NCBI RefSeq assembly: GCF_003383615.1
Contig: NZ_QNUL01000025.1
Span: 37,605 to 101,604 of the forward strand
Direction: 5' to 3'
Source: Dyadobacter luteus
GTDB lineage: Bacteria > Bacteroidota > Bacteroidia > Cytophagales > Spirosomataceae
Length of the DNA: 64,000 nt
The translations under genes and the position numbers were made by a program. This document shows positions 25,393 through 34,094 of the stretch, in pieces. Each line of letters opens with the position of its first letter. Position 1 is the first letter of the stretch. Below the pieces are notes generated by a model. The model saw only the letters and a program-made list of their open reading frames with translations, was not told the DNA's origin and did not search any database.

Positions 25393-26862
25393 TTAGTACT
25401 GCGTCACCAGTTCTTTGTCTGTATGTTGATATTCAGAGGGTTTAAAAGCTGGCTCCTGAAAAAGCTCAACTTCCCAGCCCATATAATTGCCCAATGCTTC
25501 TTGCAAAATAGACGCTGTTTTTGAAGCATTCATTACCACGTGATGCTCAAAACCATTACGGCATATATAATTCATCAGTTTTTCAAGATTCGGGATCTCA
25601 GCTACCGCCCTGTTTCCGAATGTTTTTAATGTATCGTCTGTAAGCCGTCCTTCTCCCACATAAGCTTTCATAATACCTTTCGGATCATCCGTACTGATAC
25701 GTCCGAAAGTCAGGGGCATCGCAGGCGTTCTGCCTGACAGCGCGCCGTATGTATTGTGCTCACCTACAGTTGTCCCTAATATTGGAGCCGTACTGATCTC
25801 AATATCAGGCAGAAATGATTTCGCCCAGTTACCGCAGTGGAACAGCACGCATTTGTTCTCATCGTCGGCATAGTTATTATTCCAGTCTACCAGCGCACTT
25901 GGGGAACCCGAAGCCAGCTGCATGGCGTACATACTCAGAGTACCCGTCACATCCACTTCGCAACCACTTGGCAAACCATTTTCACTCATGATGCTCATAC
26001 TTGTGCATACGTTACACCCGTAATTTTTCTGCACCGATGTCCAGCATTGAATAGCGGTTGCATCCAAAGCATTTTCCTGCATAAAATCAGAAAGCACCAC
26101 ATCCAGTTTTGCCATTTGAATCAAAGCTTCGTTCGGCGTGCGACCTGTTGGTGCATAGTCACGTATTCTTTGCAGGCGTTGTTGTACCGATGCATCCTGG
26201 GCAGTCAGTTTTTGTGCATTGCCTAATATCTCAGACAAATCCACTGTCACCACCGATATGCCATTTCGTTGTAATATTTTCTCACTGTAGCGAACCGTAT
26301 TGAAACCACCCGGACGTGCTCCAATCGCTCCTATTCTCATACTTCGCAATCCTTTCGTAACTCTGCACACTCCCATGAAGTCTTTCAGGTCGCGGATAAA
26401 TGCAGGATCCGACGGACGCATCACGTGTTTGCTAGTGAGTGTATACTTAATTCCAAACTGGTACAAATTGTTACAAGCCGAAATTTTACCACACCAGGAG
26501 TCCCGTCTTCTTGCTACATCCAGTTTATCCAGATCGTCCGGATAGCCCTGTACAAGTACGGGCACATTCAGTTCCGATAATTTGAGCGTTTCTGCAATAC
26601 CCCGCTCATCACCGAAATTAGGAAGTATAACCAGTACACCTATGATCTCATCCCGATGCCTCCGAAACAATGCGGCACATTTCTGTGCGTCCTGGAAAGT
26701 TTCTACACCGCCCAGCTTGGTTTCTGCTGCATCCAGCATCACCGCATTGATTTTCAGATTCTTCAAAAGATCAATGATCTCTACTCTCGCTTCGGCAACC
26801 AGCCTGTCAGGAAAAAAATCTCGGTTACCGATTATTACGCCAATACTTCCTTTTTCGCTCAT
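25393..26862 (-). CDS. L-fucose/L-arabinose isomerase-family protein
   Basis: A 489-residue cytosolic protein starting at MSEKGSIGVIIGNRDFFPDR; the frame to 26889 would add nine unlikely residues. It belongs to the FucI-like group (COG2407). The landmarks are VLVILPNFGDERGIAETLKL, RIGAIGARPGGFNTVRYSE, TAIQCWTSVQKNYGCNVCTS and SENGLPSGCEVDVTGTLSMY, which carry the acidic and His residues expected around the metal site. The reaction would be aldose-ketose isomerisation of the sugar imported by the linked ABC system. True fucose isomerases are longer (about 590), so this is a related but distinct subgroup whose substrate cannot be read off. It is the second gene of the operon, after the DeoR regulator. 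Confidence 0.85.
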   Translation of the reverse strand: MSEKGSIGVIIGNRDFFPDRLVAEARVEIIDLLKNLKINAVMLDAAETKLGGVETFQDAQKCAALFRRHRDEIIGVLVILPNFGDERGIAETLKLSELNVPVLVQGYPDDLDKLDVARRRDSWCGKISACNNLYQFGIKYTLTSKHVMRPSDPAFIRDLKDFMGVCRVTKGLRSMRIGAIGARPGGFNTVRYSEKILQRNGISVVTVDLSEILGNAQKLTAQDASVQQRLQRIRDYAPTGRTPNEALIQMAKLDVVLSDFMQENALDATAIQCWTSVQKNYGCNVCTSMSIMSENGLPSGCEVDVTGTLSMYAMQLASGSPSALVDWNNNYADDENKCVLFHCGNWAKSFLPDIEISTAPILGTTVGEHNTYGALSGRTPAMPLTFGRISTDDPKGIMKAYVGEGRLTDDTLKTFGNRAVAEIPNLEKLMNYICRNGFEHHVVMNASKTASILQEALGNYMGWEVELFQEPAFKPSEYQHTDKELVTQY

Positions 26863-26938
26863 GGTGATTTGACTTTCAGTTAGCTGCACTTCAACATATA
26901 ACTGAGATATTGTGTACTATATACTGATGCTCTTTACA

Positions 26939-27706
26939 TCAGCCTGCTATAATCAGCTCAATTTCATTATCGCGGAATAGTTGCTTGTGCTTATCTTCCA
27001 CACCTGCATCAGTGATGATATAGTCGATCAGCGACAATGCGCCCAAACTTGCAAAAGCACTTTTACCCACCTTGGTTGAGTCCGCAACCAGATAGGTCGT
27101 ATCTGCTGCATCAATCATGGCCTTTTTAACTACTAAATCACTGATACTCGGATAAGTAAGCCCAGCTTTCAGCGACAAACCTGCAGTAGCAAGAAACAGT
27201 TTCTGCACATTCAGACCTTTGAAAAAGTCTGCCGCTTTCTGTCCTGTCAGCGACAATGTTGGTGGCTTAAACTCACCTCCTGTCATAATCACTTCTATAC
27301 CTGTTTCTGCACCGAGTACAAGCGCAATATTCAACGCGTTGGTAATCACTGTTAAATGACGGTTGCTCCCTCTTAGTTTTTTGGCAATTTCAGTTGTTGT
27401 CGAACCCGAATCTAAAATGATCGTGTCACCGTTCTCAATATATTCCAGGCACTTTGCTGCGATCAGTTCTTTTTTGTCCAGATGTTCCTGATTGGCAAGT
27501 GAAAAATTCCTTACCTGATCTTCAACATTTTTCAGGAACGCTCCGCCGTGCTCTTTAATCACGAGACCGTCTCTTTCGAGTTTATCCAAGTCCTGCCTGA
27601 TCGTAACTTCCGTCACTTTGAAGAGTCTGGCCAGATCTACCACCTTGGCCGAACCATCCTCTTTTAACAATTCAAGAATCTTATCTCTTCTTTGGTTTGC
27701 CAGCAT
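26939..27706 (-). CDS. DeoR/GlpR-family transcriptional regulator
   Basis: A 255-residue regulator. An N-terminal winged HTH (about 1-57; MLANQRRDKILELLKEDGSA, then VTEVTIRQDLDKLERDGLVI) is followed by the DeoR C-terminal sugar-phosphate sensor domain (NGDTIILDSGSTTTEIAKKL, LFLATAGLSLKAGLTYPS and YLVADSTKVGKSAFASLG). It is the first gene of the minus-strand sugar operon and is divergent from the PA14/azurin-propeller operon. The phosphorylated sugar made by the pathway is the likely inducer. Repeats of CTTTTGTTTT lie on both sides of the intergenic gap and are good operator candidates. Confidence 0.94.
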   Translation of the reverse strand: MLANQRRDKILELLKEDGSAKVVDLARLFKVTEVTIRQDLDKLERDGLVIKEHGGAFLKNVEDQVRNFSLANQEHLDKKELIAAKCLEYIENGDTIILDSGSTTTEIAKKLRGSNRHLTVITNALNIALVLGAETGIEVIMTGGEFKPPTLSLTGQKAADFFKGLNVQKLFLATAGLSLKAGLTYPSISDLVVKKAMIDAADTTYLVADSTKVGKSAFASLGALSLIDYIITDAGVEDKHKQLFRDNEIELIIAG

Positions 27707-27714
27707 TGTTTATT

Positions 27715-27855
27715 CTTTTGTTTTGTTGACCTTTTGTTTTTTACCTAAAAATAGAAGGAAAACAATTAATTCATAACATCACATCAAAAATAAACCGCTT
27801 AACGATACAAATAGAAATATTAAACTTAACAAAAGCAAATTTACGAAAACAAAAG
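27715..27855. promoter_or_regulatory. Candidate DeoR operators, CTTTTGTTTT repeats
   Basis: CTTTTGTTTT occurs at 27715-27724 and 27731-27740 (16 bases apart) and its exact inverse AAAACAAAAG at 27846-27855. A shorter inverse copy, AACAAAAG, is at 27828-27835. The first pair hugs the DeoR start, the second pair is closer to the divergent operon, so one protein could control both. The rest of the 227-base gap is AT-rich and holds no gene. Confidence 0.6.
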
Positions 27856-27933
27856 AAAATAAAAAGTAATAAGTGAAAATATTATAGTATTATTGTGATA
27901 TAATTTCCTTGTATTTGCATACCAGAATATTAC

Positions 27934-29667
27934 ATGCAATCATTTTTCCAATTCAAAATCCTGTCCATACTGATTTTACTTGTGATCAGTGCCTGTTCAT
28001 TTGCTCAACCGTTAGCCAGCGAGCTCGAAAGTGAACTACTACCCTTATCTGACCTGTCTCATTTTCAAAAATTGAGTACAACATCCTGGCAGATTGCCGG
28101 CAACGTCTCCGCCAGCAGGCATCATTCAGGCAGATTAACTCCTGTTGAAGGAAAAGGAATTCTGACATACACACCTTCTTCAAACTCTGCTCCTCTTGTC
28201 AGTAAATTAGAATTTGGTGACATAGATCTGGAGTTTGATTTCCTGCTAAGCCGACAGGCCGGTTTCTCTGTTACATTACATAATCAGCACCAGATCAACA
28301 TTTCGGATTTGTGGATGAAGTCCGGTGCTGATGCTTATAAGGCTGCCGGATTGTGGCAACATCTGCGTATTCAATTTGTAGGTTCTGAAGGAAATAAGAA
28401 GATAGAAAAGGTATTGCTGAATGGACAAGATGTTATCCAACAAGACGATATCATTCACATGCAACCAGCCAATCCTTCTACAAAGACATTTTCAATCAAC
28501 GGAAAAACAGGTGGATTTGCCATCAGAAATATCCATTATAAAACCTTCGGGACAGAAAAAATAGTGCTTTCTGATCTTGCTTTCAAAGTATATAACGGTC
28601 TCCACAAAAACCCGGACACGCTCAATCTTTTACCTGTCAAAAGACAGGGGAAGACGGATACGCTCTCACATCGTGTAGGTGACCGAAAATCGCAATTGGT
28701 TTTTGATGGAATGGTAGATATTCCTGCTACCGGAGAATATCTGTTCAGCCTTACTGCCGGCGGAGGTGCGTGGTTATATATTGATAATAAGCAGGTGATC
28801 AGTAACAATGGTTCGCGGGATTTTGAAAGGGCTTTTTACAAAAGAACAAACCTGAAGAAGGGAAAATACCCATTTAAACTCGTGTACTCTAATTCTGATG
28901 AATGTCTGGTACTGCATTATCAGGGTCCGCAAATACCATGGCAATCGTTGACAACTGCTTCTTCAATGAGACTCAGTGAACACTTTGAGCCACTTGAATA
29001 TCAGGTCAAAGATAAACCTGCGCTGCAACGAGGGTTTATGATGCACGGTGAAAAAGTAAACCCGTATACAGCCGCAGTCGGATTTGGTGCCAACAACTAT
29101 GCTTATGACATGCATACCTATAATCTACTTGCGGTCTGGCACGGTAGGTTTATTGATGTAGCCAATATGTGGCGGGAACGCGGGGAAAAGCAACTTGAAA
29201 TACCACTTGGTGCCAAACTGGAGTTCTCCGGAAAACCGTTGCTCGCCAGATTGAAAGAAAACACAAGTACCTGGCCGGATTCGGCTCAGACATCAGATGG
29301 TGTTTTTACTTTGCGAGGTTACAGTCTGGATGACAAGCAGGTTCCTGTTTTTTCCTATGCACTTCAGGATGTTAAAGTTGAAGACAAGATGACGCAATTA
29401 CCATCTCATGAAGGTCTTGCAAGACAATTGAAAATTCAAAACGCAAATAAAAGAAAGCATTACTATATATTACTGGCAGAAGGCAGGTTTATAGAAACGC
29501 TGGCAGATAGCAGTTACGCAGTAGACGACAAACGCTATTATATTGAAAAACTGACTGTTAACAATGCAGTTGCCACCATCCGAAAAAACAACGGCGTTCA
29601 GCAACTCATAGTGCCTGTCTCCGTTTCTACTCCTGTTCAGACCATCCAATATAACATCGTATGGTAA
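27934..29667 (+). CDS. Secreted PA14-domain protein with a DUF1080-like N-terminal domain
   Basis: A 577-residue exported protein (signal about 1-25; ISACSFAQ, possibly lipidated at the Cys). Residues about 40-200 look like a concanavalin/DUF1080-type beta-sandwich (LEFGDIDLEFDFLLSRQAGF; NGKTGGFAIRNIHYKTFG). Residues about 215-330 are a PA14 domain (VFDGMVDIPATGEYLFSLTA, GGAWLYIDNKQVISNNGSRD). The last third has YNLLAVWHGRFIDVANMWRE and RGEKQLEIPLG, a segment found next to PA14/DUF1080 and cytochrome domains in secreted multi-domain proteins of Planctomycetes and Bacteroidota. PA14 domains usually bind glycans. Its stop overlaps the azurin-propeller gene by 7 bases, so they work together. Confidence 0.75.
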   Translation: MQSFFQFKILSILILLVISACSFAQPLASELESELLPLSDLSHFQKLSTTSWQIAGNVSASRHHSGRLTPVEGKGILTYTPSSNSAPLVSKLEFGDIDLEFDFLLSRQAGFSVTLHNQHQINISDLWMKSGADAYKAAGLWQHLRIQFVGSEGNKKIEKVLLNGQDVIQQDDIIHMQPANPSTKTFSINGKTGGFAIRNIHYKTFGTEKIVLSDLAFKVYNGLHKNPDTLNLLPVKRQGKTDTLSHRVGDRKSQLVFDGMVDIPATGEYLFSLTAGGGAWLYIDNKQVISNNGSRDFERAFYKRTNLKKGKYPFKLVYSNSDECLVLHYQGPQIPWQSLTTASSMRLSEHFEPLEYQVKDKPALQRGFMMHGEKVNPYTAAVGFGANNYAYDMHTYNLLAVWHGRFIDVANMWRERGEKQLEIPLGAKLEFSGKPLLARLKENTSTWPDSAQTSDGVFTLRGYSLDDKQVPVFSYALQDVKVEDKMTQLPSHEGLARQLKIQNANKRKHYYILLAEGRFIETLADSSYAVDDKRYYIEKLTVNNAVATIRKNNGVQQLIVPVSVSTPVQTIQYNIVW

Positions 29668-31649
29668 AGTCGACCTCCAAAACCCCTACAGCATCGGTGT
29701 TTACCAGATTGCTTACTGTTTCGGCATTGCTATGCTCAGGCGTCGCATTCTCTCAAACCGATTTTTCTACAAAAGAGAATCCATTTTATAAATTGACTGA
29801 CGTGCCCATCCCTGACAGTGTGATGCTGGAAGTGGGCGGACTTGCTTTTACGGATGATGATCGCCTTGGTGTGGCTACGCGCCGTGGTGAGATCTGGATG
29901 ATTGACGATCCTTATCAGAAGAAAAGTATAAAACCAAAATACACGTTATTTGCTAACGGGTTGCACGAACCTCTCTGGCTTGCATATCGGAAGGGTTCAT
30001 TTTATACAACACAGCGATCGGAACTTACCAAAATCACTGACACGGATAAAGACGGGATAGCGGATAAATTCAACACAGTGTATTCCTGGCCTATCTCAGG
30101 CAATTACCACGAATATTCCTACGGACCACTTTTCCTGCCCAATGGTGATATGCTCGTCACGTTGAACCTCTCCTGGGTTGGTCGCGGAGAAAGCCTTACC
30201 AAATGGCGCGGCTGGATGCTCAAAATTACAGAGGATGGAAAAATGACACCCTTCGCAACAGGCATGCGTTCACCCGCAGCATTCGGACTCAACAGCCAGG
30301 GAGACATATTCTTCGCAGAAAACCAGGGAGACTGGATAGGGTCAGGACGTATCACGCATTTGAATGAAGGTGATTTTGCAGGCCATCCGGCAGGACTAAA
30401 ATGGTCGGGAGAACCGGCTTCAACTGTTCATTTAGAACGTTCCTCTTTTGCTGATTCAGTCGGAACGATGTATGATTATGCCCAAGGCAAACCGCATTTC
30501 AAATTACCGTCTGTATGGTTTCCTCATACCGTCATGGGTATTTCTACTTCAGCGATTCTTTCTATGGATTCCGATGCATTTGGGCCGTTCAAAGGACAGC
30601 TGCTTGTGGGTGATCAGGGGCACAGCAAGATTATGAGAACATACCTTGAAAAAGTGAACGGGCAATATCAGGGAGCCTGTTTTCCATTTCGCGAAGGATT
30701 CAGTTCTGGTATCCTCCGCATGGCATGGGGAAGTGACCAATCTCTTTTTGTGGGTATGACGAGTCGTGGCTGGGCGTCTACCGGCAAAGCGCAGTATGGC
30801 CTGCAGCGATTGACATGGACGAAGCAGATTCCCATGGAAATTAAAACCATGAGCATCACGACGACGGGCTTTGAATTGGAATTCACCAAACCTGTAGATC
30901 CGAAAAAGGCATCCGATACCGATCACTACAAAATGACAGGCTTTACCTACAGTTATCATAAAAAATATGGTAGTCCCGTAATTAATTCAGCTCCGTGCCT
31001 GGTACAAAAAGCCGAAGTTTCAGCGGATGGACTGAAGGTCAGTCTAACCGTTTCAGGACTTCGCGCAGGCTATGTGCATGAGCTCAAAATCAATGATCTG
31101 AACAGCAAAAATGGAGAAGCGATCTTACATCCACTGGCCTATTACACAATCAACTCATTTCCTGAAGGTACGCAGCAAACCCATCAACATGCTGATCATC
31201 AGAAGCCCAATACAACCCCTACTGCTTGCGGAATTGATCCCGACAAATCTGTTCAAAGCCAACCTGCTACCTGGACAGACGGGCCTGATATAACCATTAC
31301 AATGTCCACAAAACCTGGACTAAAATTTGATCAGGAGCTCCTTGAAGTCAAAGCCGGAAGTAAAGTAAAACTGAGTTTCAATAACAATGACGACATGTTG
31401 CATAATCTGGTTATTACATCACCAGGTTCATCAGAGAAGGTGGGGCAGTTGGCGATGGATATGGGTCTGGACGGTGCTAATGCAGGCTACATACCTAATG
31501 ACAAATCGGTGCTTTTTCACACATGTCTGATACAGCCTGAAACTACACAAAGCATTTATTTCACTGCGCCCGCTCCGGGAGATTATCCTTTTCTTTGCAG
31601 TTTTCCCGGTCATGCATTTGTGATGAAAGGGATTCTGCGTGTACGATGA
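29661..31649 (+). CDS. Beta-propeller protein fused to an azurin-like blue-copper domain
   Basis: A 662-residue exported protein (signal about 1-31). Residues about 40-390 are a propeller of the sugar-dehydrogenase/PQQ-like kind (GGLAFTDDDRLGVATRRGEI, GMRSPAAFGLNSQGDIFFAE, FKGQLLVGDQGHSKIMR). About 395-505 is an Ig-like domain. The C-terminus (about 550-662) is a cupredoxin: MLHNLVI gives ligand H581, and CSFPGHAFVM gives C646, H651 and M655, the exact C-x4-H-x3-M spacing of azurin. The protein could therefore oxidise a substrate and pass electrons to its own copper site. Which substrate is unknown; flanking DUF1080-type proteins hint at 3-keto sugar chemistry. Start and preceding stop overlap (ATGGTAA). 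Confidence 0.85.
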   Translation: MVKSTSKTPTASVFTRLLTVSALLCSGVAFSQTDFSTKENPFYKLTDVPIPDSVMLEVGGLAFTDDDRLGVATRRGEIWMIDDPYQKKSIKPKYTLFANGLHEPLWLAYRKGSFYTTQRSELTKITDTDKDGIADKFNTVYSWPISGNYHEYSYGPLFLPNGDMLVTLNLSWVGRGESLTKWRGWMLKITEDGKMTPFATGMRSPAAFGLNSQGDIFFAENQGDWIGSGRITHLNEGDFAGHPAGLKWSGEPASTVHLERSSFADSVGTMYDYAQGKPHFKLPSVWFPHTVMGISTSAILSMDSDAFGPFKGQLLVGDQGHSKIMRTYLEKVNGQYQGACFPFREGFSSGILRMAWGSDQSLFVGMTSRGWASTGKAQYGLQRLTWTKQIPMEIKTMSITTTGFELEFTKPVDPKKASDTDHYKMTGFTYSYHKKYGSPVINSAPCLVQKAEVSADGLKVSLTVSGLRAGYVHELKINDLNSKNGEAILHPLAYYTINSFPEGTQQTHQHADHQKPNTTPTACGIDPDKSVQSQPATWTDGPDITITMSTKPGLKFDQELLEVKAGSKVKLSFNNNDDMLHNLVITSPGSSEKVGQLAMDMGLDGANAGYIPNDKSVLFHTCLIQPETTQSIYFTAPAPGDYPFLCSFPGHAFVMKGILRVR

Positions 31650-31688
31650 AATTTTGGATGCGTTTTTCTCAATCAGAGAATTTGAAAT

Positions 31689-32447
31689 ATGAATAAGAAT
31701 ATATTATTGACGTTAGCGGGCTGGGTGTTTACCTGCGCCGTGTATGCCCAGGGTCAGCAGATGCTTCCACCTGCCTCCGATACCGAGGACTGGTCAGTCA
31801 AACCACCGTTAGTAACACCGGGAGATACCTATGCCAAAGCACCCTCTGATGCTATTGTGCTTTATGGAAGTAAAAAAGATATTGTTAACTGGGAGCATCC
31901 TGATGGTGCTCCTGCAAAGTGGGAAGCTCATGACGATGCGCTGACTATTGTAAGAAAAGCGACCGACCTTCAGACCAAACAGAAATTCGGGAATATACAG
32001 CTGCATCTGGAATGGAAAACGCCCGATCCCACGGAAGACAAAAGTAATAACCGGGGTAACAGCGGCGTATTTCTGATGGGATTATATGAACTTCAGATCT
32101 ATGAATCTTATAACTACGATACCCGGATTTATTACAACGGTCAGGCGGGAAGTATATACAAACAGCATGCTCCCCTTGTGAATGCAGCAACGAAACCGCA
32201 AACATGGCAGACTTATGACATTGTTTTCACCGCACCAATTTTCAATGAAGATAAAACGCTAAAATCGCCCGCTTACATGACGGTATTCCATAACAACGTA
32301 TTGATTATCAATCACGCTGAAATAAAAGGCCCGATGGTCTATCAGGGTTATCCGAAGTATGAGTACCATGAACCAAAACTACCATTGCGATTACAGGAAC
32401 ACAATAGTCGGGTGAGTTTCAGGAATATTTGGGTAAGGGAATTGTAG
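31689..32447 (+). CDS. DUF1080-family protein (3-keto-glycoside hydrolase family)
   Basis: A 252-residue exported protein (signal about 1-20, ending VYAQ). The DUF1080/3-keto-disaccharide hydrolase fold is clear: LQTKQKFGNIQLHLEWKTP, NRGNSGVFLMGLYELQIYES, QAGSIYKQHAPLVNAATKPQ and PLRLQEHNSRVSFRNIWVRE. Members hydrolyse or eliminate 3-keto-glycosides in the periplasm, after a separate enzyme oxidises the C3 hydroxyl. It is the third gene of the operon with the PA14 protein and the azurin-fused propeller (39-base gap), consistent with an oxidise-then-cleave pair. The family assignment is firm, the link to the propeller is inference. Confidence 0.88.
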   Translation: MNKNILLTLAGWVFTCAVYAQGQQMLPPASDTEDWSVKPPLVTPGDTYAKAPSDAIVLYGSKKDIVNWEHPDGAPAKWEAHDDALTIVRKATDLQTKQKFGNIQLHLEWKTPDPTEDKSNNRGNSGVFLMGLYELQIYESYNYDTRIYYNGQAGSIYKQHAPLVNAATKPQTWQTYDIVFTAPIFNEDKTLKSPAYMTVFHNNVLIINHAEIKGPMVYQGYPKYEYHEPKLPLRLQEHNSRVSFRNIWVREL

Positions 32448-32496
32448 GAAACATTAATTGGTATTTTGTAACTTTCTCAAATACAGTTATAACCTA

Positions 32497-32901
32497 TTAT
32501 CGTAGAAGGTAATAAAACAGTGATAAAAATACCGTTGCTACAAATATAAGCCTAGCAATTATGTCATTGTGCTTTGAACTAATAACATGATCAGGATACT
32601 CAATATTCCATCTTCCAACCCCACTTATTTCTGCAAGTAAAGCTGGGGTGACGGGTATTCGTTTCACCTGGTCATATGGAGGCTTGTAAAATAAACCTCC
32701 TATATTAAACCCCTCCTCATCACCATGAAAATACCATAGATAGGCATTCATGTCGCCATGGTACCGATCACTAAACTTTTCTATTAACTCATGAAAATCA
32801 TCCCCTACACAGCCACTGTCTAATATGTCTGTATGCTCCCTAATTTTATCATTGCCGGTCAAATCTCTTACGAATTCCACCATTTCTAAAACTGTAGCCA
32901 T
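32497..32901 (-). CDS. DUF1493-family protein with a C-terminal membrane helix
   Basis: A 134-residue protein. The first 100 residues match the small acyl-carrier-like DUF1493 family: VEFVRDLTGNDKIREHTDIL, DDFHELIEKFSDRYHGDMN and the ending VTPALLAEISGVGRWNIEYP, with the characteristic GRW. The last 20 residues (ARLIFVATVFLSLFYYLL) form a membrane helix. The function of DUF1493 is unknown. The gene is convergent with the DUF1080 gene and lies 35 bases after the barrel-like gene on the same strand. Confidence 0.75.
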   Translation of the reverse strand: MATVLEMVEFVRDLTGNDKIREHTDILDSGCVGDDFHELIEKFSDRYHGDMNAYLWYFHGDEEGFNIGGLFYKPPYDQVKRIPVTPALLAEISGVGRWNIEYPDHVISSKHNDIIARLIFVATVFLSLFYYLLR

Positions 32902-32936
32902 TTTGCAATTCGTTTATTGCCGATTTAAAAGAACAG

Positions 32937-34040
32937 CTACTCCTTAACATCTTTATATTTCATTTTTGCCCCGGACAAACCTACTGATAATTTGACATTC
33001 ACCTGGGAGCCTCCATAATTCCTGATGTTATTCCCCGGGGTTACGGTCACACTTGCTCTGGCAAAATAGCTCGTTTTTTCAAACATGTTTTCAGTATGTT
33101 TAAACTTCCTGCTTACTTCCAGTCCAATTACAGGGCTATATCCCCTTGCAGCTCGTTTGTCATCTTTTTCCGCTTTGGAAGGGGTAAATTCGGATAGTCC
33201 GTAACCCACATAGGGAACCAGCGCAAAACTCTTATCAATGACTTTCCAGCCATACATTAAATCTGCCCTTGCGTGTGTAGCACGCGTCCCAGCCGCCCAA
33301 TAACCCTTTGCATCAATCTCACCTTTTGTCCGGCTTGCACCGATACTTATATCCACCAGAAATCTTGAACGTTTTACATCCAGATAAATACCCATTCCTC
33401 CGCCCGTCGCATGCTTAAACACTTCTTTTGTTTTATCTGCAAAAAATTCCTGACTTACACTAAGAAACATTCCCCACTGCGTCTGAGGTGCTATAACCAC
33501 TTCTTTAATTTCGGGTGTGTTAGTCAATAAATCACGAACATTGGACTCCCATACCGGCAGGGCTGAATTACCAAAGAATTGTGAATCCTCACGAAATTGG
33601 GTGTAGAGATTCCCTATCTCATCCTTGGTTTGCAAATAAACACTGTCCATTTGGCGATTTAATTCACGAAGCGATCCCCCTTTTAGACCGACCTCATACG
33701 CCCTCAATTTTAATAGTTTGCTATGGTATCCACTCAGATCGAAGATAATTTTGGCACGTCTGAGGGTTTCCCGGGTTGTGTCCGGCAAATAAGAGGAGCG
33801 ATAAAAAAGTACCGCATCGGAGAGCAGACGAAGCTGGTATTTACTGAGATTATTGCTTTCGAACCAATGCCTGTAACGAACATTCACATCCAGCATCTGG
33901 CGTGCGGCAGTGGTGTCAATATTAAACCTTTTTGCTTCGAGTGTCACGTCTTTATGCCATCTTAATACATCAGGCTGAGCTGACGCTGCAATTGACACAA
34001 AAAGGACAGAAACCAAAACACCTAAACTTTTAAAAATCAC
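32937..34040 (-). CDS. Exported protein of unknown function with a possible beta-barrel
   Basis: A 367-residue exported protein (signal about 1-22, ending ASAQ). The first half (25-180) is helical and charged (ETLRRAKIIFDLSGYHSKLL). The second half is beta-rich with alternating aromatic strands and ends in a strand-like VNVKLSVGLS; GGGMGIYLDVKRSRFLVDIS and FALVPYVGYGLSEF look like porin-type hairpins. No family is recognised. It lies 54 bases downstream of the large hydrolase gene on the same strand, so it may be part of the GH29 operon, but it could also be independent. A last residue of Phe, common in barrels, is absent. Confidence 0.6.
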   Translation of the reverse strand: MIFKSLGVLVSVLFVSIAASAQPDVLRWHKDVTLEAKRFNIDTTAARQMLDVNVRYRHWFESNNLSKYQLRLLSDAVLFYRSSYLPDTTRETLRRAKIIFDLSGYHSKLLKLRAYEVGLKGGSLRELNRQMDSVYLQTKDEIGNLYTQFREDSQFFGNSALPVWESNVRDLLTNTPEIKEVVIAPQTQWGMFLSVSQEFFADKTKEVFKHATGGGMGIYLDVKRSRFLVDISIGASRTKGEIDAKGYWAAGTRATHARADLMYGWKVIDKSFALVPYVGYGLSEFTPSKAEKDDKRAARGYSPVIGLEVSRKFKHTENMFEKTSYFARASVTVTPGNNIRNYGGSQVNVKLSVGLSGAKMKYKDVKE

Positions 34041-34094
34041 AATAGAGGAGTTAAATTGAATCGCAAATAAAGCAAGAACCTGCCGAAAGACAAA

